Source: Sinomonas albida
Lineage (GTDB): Bacteria > Actinomycetota > Actinomycetes > Actinomycetales > Micrococcaceae
Length of the DNA: 41,246 nucleotides
Assembly (NCBI RefSeq): GCF_004919045.1
Contig: NZ_SWDW01000021.1
Span: 1 to 41,246 of the forward strand
Direction: 5' to 3'
The notes under the pieces were generated by a model. That model saw only the letters and a list, made by a program, of their open reading frames with translations, was not told where the DNA came from and did no database searches. Shown piece after piece: positions 32,568 through 41,205 of this stretch. The position numbers and the translations under genes were made by a program. Positions within the stretch are counted from its first letter, which is position 1; the number at the start of each line of letters is the position of its first letter.

Positions 32568-32574
32568 GGCGTTC

Positions 32575-32580
32575 ACCGTA
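32575..32580 (-). promoter_or_regulatory. Leaderless -10 box of GT2-GtrA gene
   Basis: TACGGT on the minus strand ends 7 nt before the ATG at 32567, so no leader is expected. Confidence 0.5.
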
Positions 32581-32810
32581 GGGTGCGCCCGGAAGCCTCT
32601 ACTAGAGCCTCGGACAAAGACGAGTACAGCCCCCGGCAAAGTCGGGTAATGACCCGTACCGCCCCCGAAGCACGTGCAAAAGTCGAGTACTCGGGGGCGC
32701 CGTCCAAGTGGTGCGCCGGCGCTCCGTCCGTGAGAGCCTCAGCTCGGGTCCACGAAGGGATGCGGGGCCTATTCGCAGCTCCAGCGGGGCGGCCTCCCGG
32801 TCGCCCCGCG

Positions 32811-32862
32811 GGCATGCTTCCCCCGCAGGCATGCCATCACAGGCATTCCCTCCAAGGCATGT
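32811..32862 (+). repeat. Four GGCAT direct repeats upstream of glmM
   Basis: GGCATGC (32811), GGCATGC (32828), GGCATTC (32842) and GGCATGT (32856) repeat at 17, 14 and 14 bp, ending about 30 bp before the glmM -10 box. Regular spacing near a promoter suggests a multi-site regulator, but chance is possible in GC-rich DNA. Confidence 0.35.
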
Positions 32863-32890
32863 GCCGGAAGAAGCGGCTTGATGCGCCACG

Positions 32891-32904
32891 TAGACTATTC
32901 CCGA
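32891..32904 (+). promoter_or_regulatory. Leaderless promoter of glmM
   Basis: TAGACT (32891-32896) ends 7 nt before the ATG at 32904. No convincing -35. Confidence 0.55.
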
Positions 32905-34253
32905 TGACTAGGCTCTTCGGTACGGACGGCGTGCGTGGGCTGGCCAACGGCCTCCTCGACGCGCAGCTGGCGCTCAAGCTTTCACAGGCGGCCGCAATGG
33001 TGCTCGGGCACCGTCAGGTGGCGGAGGGTGTGCGGCCACGTGCCGTTGTGGCCCGCGATCCGCGGGCCAGCGGGGAGTTCCTGAGCGCCGCCGTCGAGGC
33101 AGGGCTCGCGAGCGCGGGCGTCGATGTCTACGACGCGGGCGTCCTCCCCACGCCGGCCGCCGCGTATCTGGTCGCTGACCTCAATGCCGATTTCGGCGTC
33201 ATGATCTCGGCGTCGCACAACCCGGCCCCGGACAACGGCATCAAGTTCTTCGCTCGGGGTGGCCACAAGCTCGCGGACGAGATCGAGGATCAGATCGAGG
33301 CCGAGCTCGCGAACGATCCGGTCCGCCCTACGGGTGCGGGCGTGGGTCGCGTGCGTCGCTTCGCCGACGCCGAAGATCGCTACATCGTCCACCTCCTGAC
33401 CACCCTCCCGCACCGCCTCGAAGGCCTCAAGGTGGTCCTCGACTGCGCGCACGGTGCGGCCTCAGGCTGCTCGCCGCAGGTGTTCAAGGACGCGGGCGCC
33501 GAGGTCGTGGTGATCGGCGCCGAGCCGGACGGCCTCAACATCAACGACGGTGTGGGCTCCACCCACCTGGGCGTGCTGCAGGACGCCGTGGTCGCCCACG
33601 GCGCGGACCTCGGCATCGCGCACGACGGCGACGCCGACCGCTGCCTCGCCGTGGACCACGAGGGCACGATCGTGGACGGCGACCAGATCATGGCGATCCT
33701 CGGCCTCGCCCTCAAGGCCGACGGGCGCCTCCGCGACGACGTCCTCGTGGCCACGGTCATGAGCAACCTCGGCCTCAAGATCGCCCTCCGCGAAGCCGGA
33801 ATCGAGATCCGCGAGACCGCGGTCGGGGACCGCTACGTCCTCGAAGAGATGCGCGCCCACGGCTACTCCCTGGGCGGTGAGCAGAGCGGGCACGTGATCT
33901 TCCTCGACCATGCGACGACGGGCGACGGCGTCCTGACGGGACTCCAGCTCGCGGCGCAGGTCGCGAAGACGGGCCGCTCGCTCAAGGACCTCGCCTCCGT
34001 CATGACCCGCCTTCCGCAGGTGCTCATCAACGTCAAGGGCGTGGACAAGGCGCGGGTCACCGCGGACGACGGCGTGCGGCTGGCCGTGGCGGCGGCCGAG
34101 GCCGAGCTCGGGGAGACCGGGCGTGTGCTGCTGCGCCCGTCCGGCACCGAGCCGGTGGTTCGGGTCATGGTTGAGGCGGCCGACCACGAGACGGCGCAGG
34201 CCATCGCCGGCCGCCTCGCGGCCGTGGTGCAGAACCAGCTCGCGCTCGCGTGA
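32904..34253 (+). CDS. glmM: Phosphoglucosamine mutase
   Basis: 449 residues, normal length. Converts glucosamine-6-phosphate to glucosamine-1-phosphate for UDP-GlcNAc and peptidoglycan. [15 protein letters not shown] begins the protein; the phosphoserine is Ser104 in ISASHNP, the Mg-binding loop is HDGDADR, and [15 protein letters not shown] is the phosphate-binding loop near the end. The frame extends upstream to 32109 but the family start and the -10 box fix the ATG at 32904. A hairpin (34260-34279) follows. GlmM uses the product of glmS, about 5 kb downstream. Confidence 0.98.
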   Translation: MTRLFGTDGVRGLANGLLDAQLALKLSQAAAMVLGHRQVAEGVRPRAVVARDPRASGEFLSAAVEAGLASAGVDVYDAGVLPTPAAAYLVADLNADFGVMISASHNPAPDNGIKFFARGGHKLADEIEDQIEAELANDPVRPTGAGVGRVRRFADAEDRYIVHLLTTLPHRLEGLKVVLDCAHGAASGCSPQVFKDAGAEVVVIGAEPDGLNINDGVGSTHLGVLQDAVVAHGADLGIAHDGDADRCLAVDHEGTIVDGDQIMAILGLALKADGRLRDDVLVATVMSNLGLKIALREAGIEIRETAVGDRYVLEEMRAHGYSLGGEQSGHVIFLDHATTGDGVLTGLQLAAQVAKTGRSLKDLASVMTRLPQVLINVKGVDKARVTADDGVRLAVAAAEAELGETGRVLLRPSGTEPVVRVMVEAADHETAQAIAGRLAAVVQNQLALA

Positions 34254-34259
34254 CGGGGT

Positions 34260-34279
34260 GAGGCGCTGCGCCGCGCCTC
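34260..34279 (+). terminator. Hairpin after glmM
   Basis: GAGGCGC and GCGCCTC pair around a 6-nt loop, 6 nt after the glmM stop, followed by GTTGC. It overlaps the start of the AraC gene's promoter region. Confidence 0.5.
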
Positions 34280-34283
34280 GTTG

Positions 34284-34296
34284 CAGAATGGACCCA
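34284..34296 (+). promoter_or_regulatory. Leaderless promoter of AraC-type gene
   Basis: CAGAAT (34284-34289) ends 6 nt before the ATG at 34296. Confidence 0.45.
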
Positions 34297-34754
34297 TGAG
34301 TGCCGACCTTGACGAGCTCCGCCGTCTCCGCCGCGCGCGCGACAGGATGGACCGCGAGTTCGCGGAGCCGCTCGACGTGCCCGCGCTGGCCCGCACGGCC
34401 CTCATGTCGCCGGGGCACTTCAGCCGGCGCTTCCGTGACGTGTACTCGGAGACGCCGTATTCGTACCTCATGACGCGTCGCATCGAACGGGCGACGGCGC
34501 TGCTCCGGCAGGGCGGTCTGAGCGTCACTGACGTATGCATCGCAGTCGGCTGTACGAGTCTCGGCTCGTTCTCGGCCCGATTCACCGAGCTCGTGGGCGA
34601 GACGCCGTCCCAGTACCGCGCGCGCAGCCACGAGGAGCTGCGCGGCGTCCCCGGATGCCAGACCATGGTTCTGACCCGCCCTCGGAAGGCCCCGACGAAG
34701 AAGCCCGGGGAAGTGAGCAGTTTCGGAGAAGCGCCGGCGACCACGCCCGCCTAA
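34296..34754 (+). CDS. AraC-type helix-turn-helix regulator
   Basis: 152 residues; almost entirely the double-HTH AraC domain, without a separate ligand domain. First HTH: LDVPALARTALMSPGHFSRRFRDVYSETPYSYLMTRRIERA; second: SVTDVCIAVGCTSLGSFSARFTELVGETPSQYRAR. The basic/Pro tail is unstructured. ATG at 34296 has a -10 box 6 nt upstream. Ten nt separate it from the VOC gene, so it may control it; the AraC-VOC pair is common in actinobacteria. Confidence 0.92.
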   Translation: MSADLDELRRLRRARDRMDREFAEPLDVPALARTALMSPGHFSRRFRDVYSETPYSYLMTRRIERATALLRQGGLSVTDVCIAVGCTSLGSFSARFTELVGETPSQYRARSHEELRGVPGCQTMVLTRPRKAPTKKPGEVSSFGEAPATTPA

Positions 34755-34765
34755 TGTCAGTCCCA
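34752..34765 (+). promoter_or_regulatory. Leaderless promoter of VOC gene
   Basis: TAATGT (34752-34757) ends 7 nt before the ATG at 34765; it overlaps the AraC stop codon. Confidence 0.45.
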
Positions 34766-35169
34766 TGACAATCTCCATCAGCACGGTCCACATCCTCGTC
34801 GACAACCCTGAGGCCGCCCTCGCCTTCTATCGCGACACCTTGGGCCTCAAGGTATTCAATGAGGTGGCGAACGGCGGCTTCCGCTGGGTCGTCCTGACCA
34901 CCGAGAGCCAGCCCGAGATCCAGATCGTCCTGTCTCAGCCCCATGCGGGCCGCTCGCAGGAGGACGGCGACGCGCTCGCCGCCCTGCTCGCGAAGGGCGA
35001 ATTCCGCACCGTCCAGTTCCGCTCCGACGATCTCGACGCGACGTTCGAGAAGGTCGCCGCGGCACCCGGGGTCGAGGTGCTGCAGGAGCCGGCCACCCAG
35101 CCTTGGGGCGCGCGTGACGCCGCCGTCCGCGACCCCGCCGGCAACATGGTCCGCATCGAGCAGGCCTGA
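34765..35169 (+). CDS. VOC (glyoxalase/bleomycin-resistance fold) protein
   Basis: 134 residues forming two beta-alpha-beta-beta-beta modules. VHILVDNPEAALAFYRDTLGLKVFNEV begins the first and QEPATQPWGARDAAVRDPAGNMVRIEQ ends the second, with His14-type and Glu metal-ligand positions (VHILV and RIEQ). The family includes glyoxalase-like, dioxygenase and resistance proteins, so the substrate cannot be named. Confidence 0.9.
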   Translation: MTISISTVHILVDNPEAALAFYRDTLGLKVFNEVANGGFRWVVLTTESQPEIQIVLSQPHAGRSQEDGDALAALLAKGEFRTVQFRSDDLDATFEKVAAAPGVEVLQEPATQPWGARDAAVRDPAGNMVRIEQA

Positions 35170-35191
35170 CCCGGCCGCCGCGGCGCGGCCC

Positions 35192-35219
35192 GGCCTGTCC
35201 AACCCGGCCTGTCCAACCC
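35192..35219 (+). repeat. Two 14-bp direct repeats
   Basis: GGCCTGTCCAACCC occurs at 35192-35205 and 35206-35219, followed by a partial copy (GGCCCGACC). It lies between the VOC and methyltransferase genes; no function is evident. Confidence 0.7.
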
Positions 35220-35248
35220 GGCCCGACCACACGGCTGAACCACGCGCG

Positions 35249-35261
35249 TAGGCTAGCGCCA
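35249..35261 (+). promoter_or_regulatory. Leaderless promoter of methyltransferase gene
   Basis: TAGGCT (35249-35254) ends 6 nt before the ATG at 35261. Confidence 0.45.
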
Positions 35262-36361
35262 TGCGCACGCCGCCAGCCGCCGTCGTCCGCTTCGCCCAGC
35301 GGCCCATGGTTCGTCTTGCCCAGCGACTCAGCTCCGCGCTCGGGCGGGCGAGTGCCGTCCTCACGTCGCCTCAGGCGAGGGTGCTCGAGGTGAGCGGCGG
35401 GGTCGCGCCGCTCATGCTGCTCCGCGCCGCCGTCGACACGGGACTCCTTGAGCCCCTCGCCTCCGGGCCGCTCACGGCGGCTGGCGTGGCCGGGCGCCTC
35501 GACCTCCACGCCGACACGGTCCATCGCGTGCTGCGAGGCCTCGCCGTCTATGGCCTGACCCGTCTGGATCGGCGCGGCCGGTTCTCGCTCACCCCGACCG
35601 GGAGGCATCTCCTGGAGGACCACCCGCACTCGATGGCCGCGTGGATCCGCTATTCGACGTCGCCGATGGTGCTCGCGGGCTGGGCGCGGCTCCCGCAGAC
35701 ACTGCGCGACGGGCAGCCGGCCTTCAACGCGGCAACCGGCCAGACCATCTGGGAGTACCTCGCGGCCCATCCCGAGGAGGAGGCGGGGTTCGCCCGCACG
35801 ATGCGCGAGCTCACACTCATGGCTGCGCCCCTCCTCGTCGCTGCGTACCCCTGGCCCGCTACCGGCACCGTGTGCGACGTGGGCGGCGGCGTCGGGACCA
35901 TGCTCGCGGAGGTGCTGCGCGCGCATCCCAGCCTGCGCGGCATGCTCGTGGACCAGCCCGGGCCGCTCCGCGGGGCGGGGGAGTACCTCGCGGCGCGCGG
36001 CGTTGCAGAGCGTGTGACCGCGGTCGAGGGGAACCTGTTCACGGGCTTCGACGCTCCCGCGGACCTCTACCTGCTCAAGGACGTGCTCCACGACTGGGAC
36101 GACGCCCAGTGCCGGCGCATCCTGAGCACGGTGCGTTCGGCCGCCCCGGTCGGCGCGAAGGTCCTCGTGCTCGAGTGGCTCCAGGAGCCCAACCGTGCCG
36201 AGTTCCCCGTGTCCATCTCCGACGTGATGATGCTCGCGCAGACCGAGGGGCGGCAGCGTTCGGCCGAGGAATTCTTCGAACTCGCATCGGGGGCCGGGTT
36301 TATCCGGGGCCGCGTGATCGATTCCGGTGCCTATGGAATTGTCGAATTGGTGGCGGTCTGA
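35261..36361 (+). CDS. SAM-dependent O-methyltransferase (Methyltransf_2 type)
   Basis: 366 residues. The N-terminal winged-helix dimerisation region (LMLLRAAVDTGLLEPL, GVAGRLDLHADTVHRVLRGLAVYGLTRLDRRGRFSLTPTGRHL) is followed by the Rossmann domain with VCDVGGGVGTMLAEVL, LVDQPGPL, and LLKDVLHDWDD with the catalytic His. This resembles plant-type and polyketide O-methyltransferases such as carminomycin 4-O-methyltransferase. Substrate is unknown; no biosynthetic cluster is nearby. A perfect bidirectional terminator follows. Confidence 0.9.
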   Translation: MRTPPAAVVRFAQRPMVRLAQRLSSALGRASAVLTSPQARVLEVSGGVAPLMLLRAAVDTGLLEPLASGPLTAAGVAGRLDLHADTVHRVLRGLAVYGLTRLDRRGRFSLTPTGRHLLEDHPHSMAAWIRYSTSPMVLAGWARLPQTLRDGQPAFNAATGQTIWEYLAAHPEEEAGFARTMRELTLMAAPLLVAAYPWPATGTVCDVGGGVGTMLAEVLRAHPSLRGMLVDQPGPLRGAGEYLAARGVAERVTAVEGNLFTGFDAPADLYLLKDVLHDWDDAQCRRILSTVRSAAPVGAKVLVLEWLQEPNRAEFPVSISDVMMLAQTEGRQRSAEEFFELASGAGFIRGRVIDSGAYGIVELVAV

Positions 36362-36370
36362 ATTCGCCAT

Positions 36371-36411
36371 GAGAAAGGCCCGCGTGGAATTCTTCCACGC
36401 GGGCCTTTCTC
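36371..36411. terminator. Bidirectional terminator
   Basis: A perfect 19-bp stem (36371-36389 with 36393-36411) with a 3-nt loop lies between the convergent methyltransferase and transglycosylase genes. Each side ends in short U/A tracts. Confidence 0.9.
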
Positions 36412-36432
36412 AATTCTTCGGCTCAGGTCGCG

Positions 36433-37464
36433 CTACTTGGCGCCCTCCGACTTGAGCCTCTCGGTGACGCTCTGCGGCATGGTCGAGCATCCGTCCGGGC
36501 CTCCCTCGGTCGCGGCGTGCGCCGAGGCCTCGTCCTTGATGCCGATGGTCGCGACGGCCGCTTGCCATCCGCCCATGCCCGCGAGCTGGCGCGGAAGCCA
36601 CACGTTCGCGGCGCCATTGATGAGGTCCACCGCCATGGGGTCGGCCTTCGAGCTGATGTCGAGGCCGCCCCCGGGCGCGCGCCGCACGTTGTCGGGGTCG
36701 GGGAGCACGCCCATGAGCTGGGCTGACTCGTAGGTGTTGAGCTGCGACGGCGGGGTGTTGTAGTAGTACCAGCTTGCGGCGCAGATGCCGAAGAGCTTCG
36801 GGCCGAACTGCGCGTAGTTGAGGTAGAGCTCGGCGATGCGCTGCTTGGGGAGCAGGAGGTCGAACTCCTCGGAGAGGGGCGCCTCGATCGCCTTGCGCAG
36901 CGCGTCGTGGCTCGGCCACAGGAAGATGTTCTTGACGAGCTGCTGCGGCACGGTCGAGCCGCTCGGATCGGGCTGGCCGTCGATGAAGGCCTGGGCCCGG
37001 GCTTGGAAGTCCGCCTCCGTGAAAGCACCCACCCGGCTCCCGAGTTCCTCGTCCTCGTGGGCGATCACGGCCGCGATGGTGTTGCGGCTGATGTGGTCCA
37101 GCGAGACGTACTGATAGACCGTGGGCTCGCCAGCCTGGAGCATGTAGGACGTCCGGGGCGGCGTGATCCAGTTGTAGGCGATGGCGGTGAGGATGCTCGC
37201 GACGAACGCGACGACCACCACGATCCCGGTGACCTTGAGGACCCTGCGCACGCGCCCCCGGCGGCGCGGGCGGTCCGCCGGCCGGCGGCCGCGGCCGGCG
37301 GGGCGGCGGTCCTGGGAGCCGTCGAACTCGGGGTCGCGGGGCTCCCACTCCTCCGGCAGGCTGATCTGCGGGGGAGGGGCCGTCTCGGCAGGACCCAGCG
37401 GCACGACCCGGCGGCCGCGAACGCGATGTGAAATTGGTGGGAAGTTATCGGCCAAGGGGTCCAT
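36433..37464 (-). CDS. Monofunctional peptidoglycan transglycosylase (GT51/MtgA-like)
   Basis: 343 residues: long basic cytoplasmic N-terminus (about 1-75), one membrane anchor (VTGIVVVVAFVASILTAIAY), then GT51. Motif 1 reads AVIAHEDEELGSRVGAF: the catalytic Glu-Asp is kept, but F and H positions of the usual EDxxFxxHxG are changed. Motif 2 GSTVPQQLVKN, motif 3 RKAIEAPLSEEFDLLLPKQRIAELYLN are good. It polymerises lipid II into glycan strands, without a transpeptidase domain. RBS AGGAG precedes the ATG. Confidence 0.88.
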   Translation of the reverse strand: MDPLADNFPPISHRVRGRRVVPLGPAETAPPPQISLPEEWEPRDPEFDGSQDRRPAGRGRRPADRPRRRGRVRRVLKVTGIVVVVAFVASILTAIAYNWITPPRTSYMLQAGEPTVYQYVSLDHISRNTIAAVIAHEDEELGSRVGAFTEADFQARAQAFIDGQPDPSGSTVPQQLVKNIFLWPSHDALRKAIEAPLSEEFDLLLPKQRIAELYLNYAQFGPKLFGICAASWYYYNTPPSQLNTYESAQLMGVLPDPDNVRRAPGGGLDISSKADPMAVDLINGAANVWLPRQLAGMGGWQAAVATIGIKDEASAHAATEGGPDGCSTMPQSVTERLKSEGAK

Positions 37465-37521
37465 GGGCGGCTCCTGAGGTCAAGCTGCGAGTAGGCCACG
37501 GGGCACAGGGCGGTTCGCGTT

Positions 37522-37550
37522 AGTCTAGGTGTCCTCACATTGGATCGCAA
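37522..37550 (-). promoter_or_regulatory. Predicted promoter of the transglycosylase gene
   Basis: On the minus strand TTGCGA (37545-37550), 17-bp spacer, TAGACT (37522-37527). The transcript would have a leader of about 50 nt, unlike neighbouring leaderless genes. Confidence 0.55.
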
Positions 37551-37626
37551 ATTGACCCCCGCCCGAATGTGCAAATTTCATTTTCACATATTCCGTATTG
37601 CTGGGAATTCTCTGGCAGCAACGAAA

Positions 37627-37659
37627 GCGGCCGCCCACCCTGCGAGGGTAGGCGGCCGC
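37627..37659 (-). terminator. Terminator of mscL
   Basis: A 15-bp stem with one mismatch (GCGGCCGCC-ACCCT) around a GCG loop, followed on the minus strand by TTTCGTTG. It lies 13 nt past the mscL stop. Confidence 0.75.
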
Positions 37660-37672
37660 CGGGCCTGATTGG

Positions 37673-38062
37673 TCAGTTCTGCCGGGCCTGCAGGGTGTCG
37701 CGGATCTCCGTGAGGAGGGCGACCTGCGGGTCGACGGGCGCCTCCTCCGTGACCTCCTTGATCCCGAGCTTGCGGTTGCGGCGCTCGATCATGTGGTTCA
37801 TGGGCATCACGATGACGAAGTAGATCGCCGCCGCAACGAGCACGAAGTTGACGAGGGCCGTGAGGAAGACGCCGACCTTGACCGGACCGAAGACGAGGAA
37901 GTTGTCGAAGTTCGGCTGCCCCACGATGAGGGAGATGATCGGCATGAGGACGTTGTTGACAAAGGTCGTCACGACCGCGCCGAAGGCGGCGCCCATGACG
38001 ACGGCGACGGCAAGGTCTACGACGTTGCCCTTCATGATGAAAGCTTTGAATCCGCTCAGCAT
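37673..38062 (-). CDS. mscL: Large-conductance mechanosensitive channel
   Basis: 129 residues from ATG 38062 (MLSGFKAFIMKGNVVDLAVAVVMG). First membrane helix with KGNVVDLAVAVVMGAAFGAVVTTFVNNVLMPIISL, short loop (FDNFLVFGPV), second helix LTALVNFVLVAAAIYFVIVMPMN and a cytoplasmic tail. Opens under membrane tension to release solutes. The frame opens at 38122, but a TATTCT box 7 nt before 38062 and the family start fix this ATG. Confidence 0.96.
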   Translation of the reverse strand: MLSGFKAFIMKGNVVDLAVAVVMGAAFGAVVTTFVNNVLMPIISLIVGQPNFDNFLVFGPVKVGVFLTALVNFVLVAAAIYFVIVMPMNHMIERRNRKLGIKEVTEEAPVDPQVALLTEIRDTLQARQN

Positions 38063-38069
38063 GGCGCCA

Positions 38070-38075
38070 AGAATA
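38070..38075 (-). promoter_or_regulatory. Leaderless -10 box of mscL
   Basis: TATTCT on the minus strand ends 7 nt before the ATG at 38062. Confidence 0.5.
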
Positions 38076-38165
38076 GCGTGGCCATATGGACTGTTATGTG
38101 AATTTCGGGTAACCCGCGCCATGTGTCGCGCCCCCCGAAGGGCGATCGCCGCCGTCGGCCGTGGG

Positions 38166-39131
38166 TCAGACCTTCCTCAGGAGCATCCGGCGGATCGAGT
38201 GGTCGGAGTCCTTGGTGAGGACGAGCTGGGCCCGCCCCCGCGTGGGCAGCACGTTCTGGACGAGGTTGGGTTCGTTGATGCTCTTCCAGATCCCGCGGGC
38301 GGTCTTCACCGCTTCGGCATCGGACAGGGAGGCGTAGCGGTGGAAGTAGCTCTCGGGCTGGGCGAACGCGCCAGAGCGGAGCTTGAGGAAGCGCTGGACG
38401 TACCACTCCTCGATGTAGCTCGTCTTCGCGTCCACGTAGATCGAGAAGTCGAAGAAGTCGCTCAGGGCCAGGCCGGTAGTGCCGTCGATTCGCGGGCGCG
38501 CCGGCGCGAGGACGTTGAGCCCCTCCACGATGAGCACGTCCGGGCGGCGCACCACGACCTCGCGGCCAGGCACGATGTCGTACGTGAGGTGCGAGTACCA
38601 GGGCGCCCGCACCTCCTCGGCGCCGGACTTGATCTCCGCGACGAAGCGCAAGAGCGCGCGGCGGTCGTAGGACTCGGGGAAGCCCTTGCGCTCCAGGAGG
38701 CCACGTCGGGTGAGCTCGGCGAGCGGGTAGAGGAAGCCGTCGGTCGTGACGAGCTGGACGTCCGGCGTGGAGGGCCAGCGGCGCAGCATCTCGCGCAGCA
38801 CGCGGGAGATCGTTGACTTGCCCACGGCCACCGAGCCAGCCACGCCGATCACGAACGGCGTGCGCTGGGTCTGCTCCTCGAGGAACTGCGACGTGGCCGA
38901 ATGCAGCGCGCCCGAGGCCTCGACGTAGAGGGAGAGGAGCCGGCTGAGCGGCAGGTAGACATCGCGGATCTCGCGCAGGTCGAGGGGATCGCCGAGGCCG
39001 CGCAGGCGGTCGATGTCCTCCTGGTTGAGCGGCTGTTCCATGCGGTTCGCCAGCTGGGACCAGCGGACACGGTCGAGCTCGACGAAGGGCGTGGCGCCGT
39101 CGCCGTCGAACTCAGTCCTGTGCAGACTCAC
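38166..39131 (-). CDS. coaA: Pantothenate kinase type I
   Basis: 321 residues from GTG 39131 ([24 protein letters not shown]). Walker [13 protein letters not shown] (about 96-107), [47 protein letters not shown] and the C-terminal [24 protein letters not shown] are classic CoaA. Phosphorylates pantothenate in the first step of coenzyme A synthesis. A longer frame (39194) overlaps the glmS promoter; the -10 box CAGAAT 7 nt before the GTG favours the shorter start. Confidence 0.96.
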   Translation of the reverse strand: MSLHRTEFDGDGATPFVELDRVRWSQLANRMEQPLNQEDIDRLRGLGDPLDLREIRDVYLPLSRLLSLYVEASGALHSATSQFLEEQTQRTPFVIGVAGSVAVGKSTISRVLREMLRRWPSTPDVQLVTTDGFLYPLAELTRRGLLERKGFPESYDRRALLRFVAEIKSGAEEVRAPWYSHLTYDIVPGREVVVRRPDVLIVEGLNVLAPARPRIDGTTGLALSDFFDFSIYVDAKTSYIEEWYVQRFLKLRSGAFAQPESYFHRYASLSDAEAVKTARGIWKSINEPNLVQNVLPTRGRAQLVLTKDSDHSIRRMLLRKV

Positions 39132-39138
39132 TCGGGTG

Positions 39139-39144
39139 ATTCTG
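39139..39144 (-). promoter_or_regulatory. Leaderless -10 box of coaA
   Basis: CAGAAT on the minus strand ends 7 nt before the GTG at 39131. Only 61 bp separate the coaA and glmS start codons, so both promoters are packed back to back. Confidence 0.45.
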
Positions 39145-39179
39145 CCAACACGGCCGCCTAGAGCGAAATGAGTGCCCGG

Positions 39180-39193
39180 TAGGATGAAGCGCA
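39180..39193 (+). promoter_or_regulatory. Leaderless promoter of glmS
   Basis: TAGGAT (39180-39185) ends 7 nt before the ATG at 39193. No room remains for an RNA leader. Confidence 0.55.
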
Positions 39194-41070
39194 TGTGTGG
39201 AATCGTCGGCTACGTCGGCAGCGCTCAAGCGCGTCGAAACGGAGATCACAGTGCCCTTGACGTCGTCATCGAGGGTCTGCGCCGCCTCGAGTACCGGGGC
39301 TACGATTCGGCGGGCGTCGCCGTCGTGGCGGATGGGGCTGTGGAATCGCGGAAGAAGGCCGGCAAGCTCGGCAACCTGATCGCCGAGCTGGGGGAGCGCC
39401 CGCTGCCGGCGACGCTCACCGGGATCGGACACACGCGCTGGGCCACCCACGGCGGCCCGACCGACGCGAACGCCCACCCGCACCTCGCGGACCAGGGCCG
39501 CCTCGCCGTCATCCACAACGGCATCATCGAGAACTACGCGGAGCTCAAGCAGGAGCTCGTCGCGAAGGGCGTGAAGTTCGAGTCCGAGACGGACACCGAG
39601 GTCGCCGCCGCGCTCATCGGCGACTTCTACCGCGGCGCGGCCGACGGCGACATCACCAAGGCGATGGAGCTCGCCGCCCAGCGGCTCGAGGGCGCGTTCA
39701 CGCTCCTCGCCGTCCACGCGGAGCAGCCCGGCGTCGTCGTCGCGGCGCGGCGGAACTCGCCGCTCGTCGTCGGCCTCGGCGAGGGGGAGAACTTCCTCGG
39801 CTCCGATGTCTCAGGCTTCATCGACCACACGCGCCGCGCCGTGGAGCTCGGGCAGGACCAGATCGTCACGATCACGCCGGACTCGTTCGTCATCACGGAC
39901 TTCTACGGTCGCCCCGCCGAGGGCAAGGAGTTCGAGGTCTCGTGGGACGCGGCCTCGGCGGAGAAGGGCGGCTTCTCCTCCTTCATGGAGAAGGAGATCC
40001 ACGACCAGCCTGCTGCGGTGCACGACACGCTCCTGGGCCGCTCGGACGTCCAGGGCCACCTCATCCTCGACGAGCTCCGCATCGACGCGGCCGAGCTCAA
40101 GCAGGTCAACAAGATCATCGTGCTCGCGTGCGGCACCGCCGCGTACGCCGGCATGGTCGCGAAGTACGCGATCGAGAACTGGTGCCGGATCCCCACCGAG
40201 GTTGAGCTGGCGCACGAGTTCCGCTACCGCGACCCGATCGTGGACAAGAACACGCTCGTGGTCTCGATCAGCCAGTCCGGCGAGACGATGGACACGCTCA
40301 TGGCTGTCCGGTACGCCCGCGAGCAGGGCGCCAAGACGGTCTCCATCTGCAACACGAACGGCTCGACGATCCCCCGCGAGTCCGACGCGGTGCTGTACAC
40401 CCACGCCGGTCCCGAGATCGCCGTCGCCTCGACGAAGGCGTTCCTCGCCCAGATCACGGCCGCGTACCTGTTGGGGCTGTACCTCGCGCAGCTCCGGGGG
40501 AACATCTTCACAGGGCAGATCAAGGACGTCCTCGCGGACCTCAACAAGATCCCCGAGAAGATCCAGACCGTCCTCGACAGCGCCGAGCCGCTCCGCGAGC
40601 TCGCCCGGAGCATGAAGGACGAGAAGTCCGTCCTCTTCCTCGGCCGCAACGTGGGCTACCCCGTGGCGCTCGAGGGCGCACTCAAGCTCAAGGAGATCGC
40701 GTACCTGCACGCCGAGGGCTTCGCCGCCGGCGAGCTCAAGCACGGCCCGATCGCGCTCATCGACGAGGGGCAGCCGGTCTTCGTCGTGGTGCCGTCGCCG
40801 CGCGGCCGCGACTCGCTGCACGCGAAGGTCGTCTCCAACATCCAAGAGGTGCGGGCCCGCGGGGCGCGCACGCTCGTGATCGCGGAGGAAGGCGACGAGG
40901 CCGTGCGCGAGTACGCCGAGCACGTCGTGTACGTGCCGGAGACGCCTCCGCTGCTCATGCCGCTCCTCACCACCGTGCCGCTGCAGATCTTCGCGGCGGA
41001 GCTCGCGGCCGCGAAGGGCTTCGACGTGGACCAGCCGCGCAACCTCGCCAAGTCCGTCACGGTCGAGTAG
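39193..41070 (+). CDS. glmS: Glutamine-fructose-6-phosphate aminotransferase (isomerizing)
   Basis: 625 residues. Starts [10 protein letters not shown]: the Cys becomes the N-terminal nucleophile of the glutaminase domain (1 to about 240), with [19 protein letters not shown] and HNGIIENY. Two SIS domains follow ([86 protein letters not shown]), and the end LAKSVTVE is invariant. Makes glucosamine-6-phosphate, the GlmM substrate. A start upstream (39172) is excluded by the Cys2 requirement. Confidence 0.98.
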   Translation: MCGIVGYVGSAQARRNGDHSALDVVIEGLRRLEYRGYDSAGVAVVADGAVESRKKAGKLGNLIAELGERPLPATLTGIGHTRWATHGGPTDANAHPHLADQGRLAVIHNGIIENYAELKQELVAKGVKFESETDTEVAAALIGDFYRGAADGDITKAMELAAQRLEGAFTLLAVHAEQPGVVVAARRNSPLVVGLGEGENFLGSDVSGFIDHTRRAVELGQDQIVTITPDSFVITDFYGRPAEGKEFEVSWDAASAEKGGFSSFMEKEIHDQPAAVHDTLLGRSDVQGHLILDELRIDAAELKQVNKIIVLACGTAAYAGMVAKYAIENWCRIPTEVELAHEFRYRDPIVDKNTLVVSISQSGETMDTLMAVRYAREQGAKTVSICNTNGSTIPRESDAVLYTHAGPEIAVASTKAFLAQITAAYLLGLYLAQLRGNIFTGQIKDVLADLNKIPEKIQTVLDSAEPLRELARSMKDEKSVLFLGRNVGYPVALEGALKLKEIAYLHAEGFAAGELKHGPIALIDEGQPVFVVVPSPRGRDSLHAKVVSNIQEVRARGARTLVIAEEGDEAVREYAEHVVYVPETPPLLMPLLTTVPLQIFAAELAAAKGFDVDQPRNLAKSVTVE

Positions 41071-41126
41071 CCCCCGCCCGCCCTTTCCCGTCTCGGGTAC
41101 AGCTACTCGCGCGTCAGGCCGTGTGA

Positions 41127-41205
41127 TGTCTCAGGACCTCGTGGACACTTCCTGTCTCAGGACGTTGTTGACACTTGATGTCTCAGGACGTTGTAGGCAC
41201 TTCGG
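41127..41205 (+). repeat. Three 26-bp tandem repeats, probable IS end
   Basis: Copies begin at 41127, 41153 and 41179, each TGTCTCAGGAC-S-T-Y-GT-R-G-R-CACTT. The unit resembles terminal inverted repeats of IS481-type elements in actinobacteria (TGTC..CAACGTCCTGAGACA in reverse). No transposase is visible before the window ends at 41246. Confidence 0.6.

Larger units (their letters stand above)
32568..32903. other. Divergent promoter region between GT2-GtrA and glmM
   Basis: 336 bp without a gene. It holds leaderless -10 boxes for both flanking genes, AGTACTCGGGG (32687-32697) within the palindrome CGAGTACTCG (32684-32693), another CGAGTAC (32621-32627), two GTAC-M-GCCCCCG copies (32625, 32656) and four GGCAT repeats close to glmM (32811-32862). 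Confidence 0.6.

Noticed and set aside
39132-39192. glmS ribozyme / riboswitch upstream of glmS
   Set aside because: Only 61 bp separate the coaA and glmS starts and the -10 box abuts the glmS ATG, leaving no space for a ribozyme.
41071-41126. Terminator after glmS
   Set aside because: I looked for a hairpin with a U-run and found only C-rich sequence, so none is annotated.
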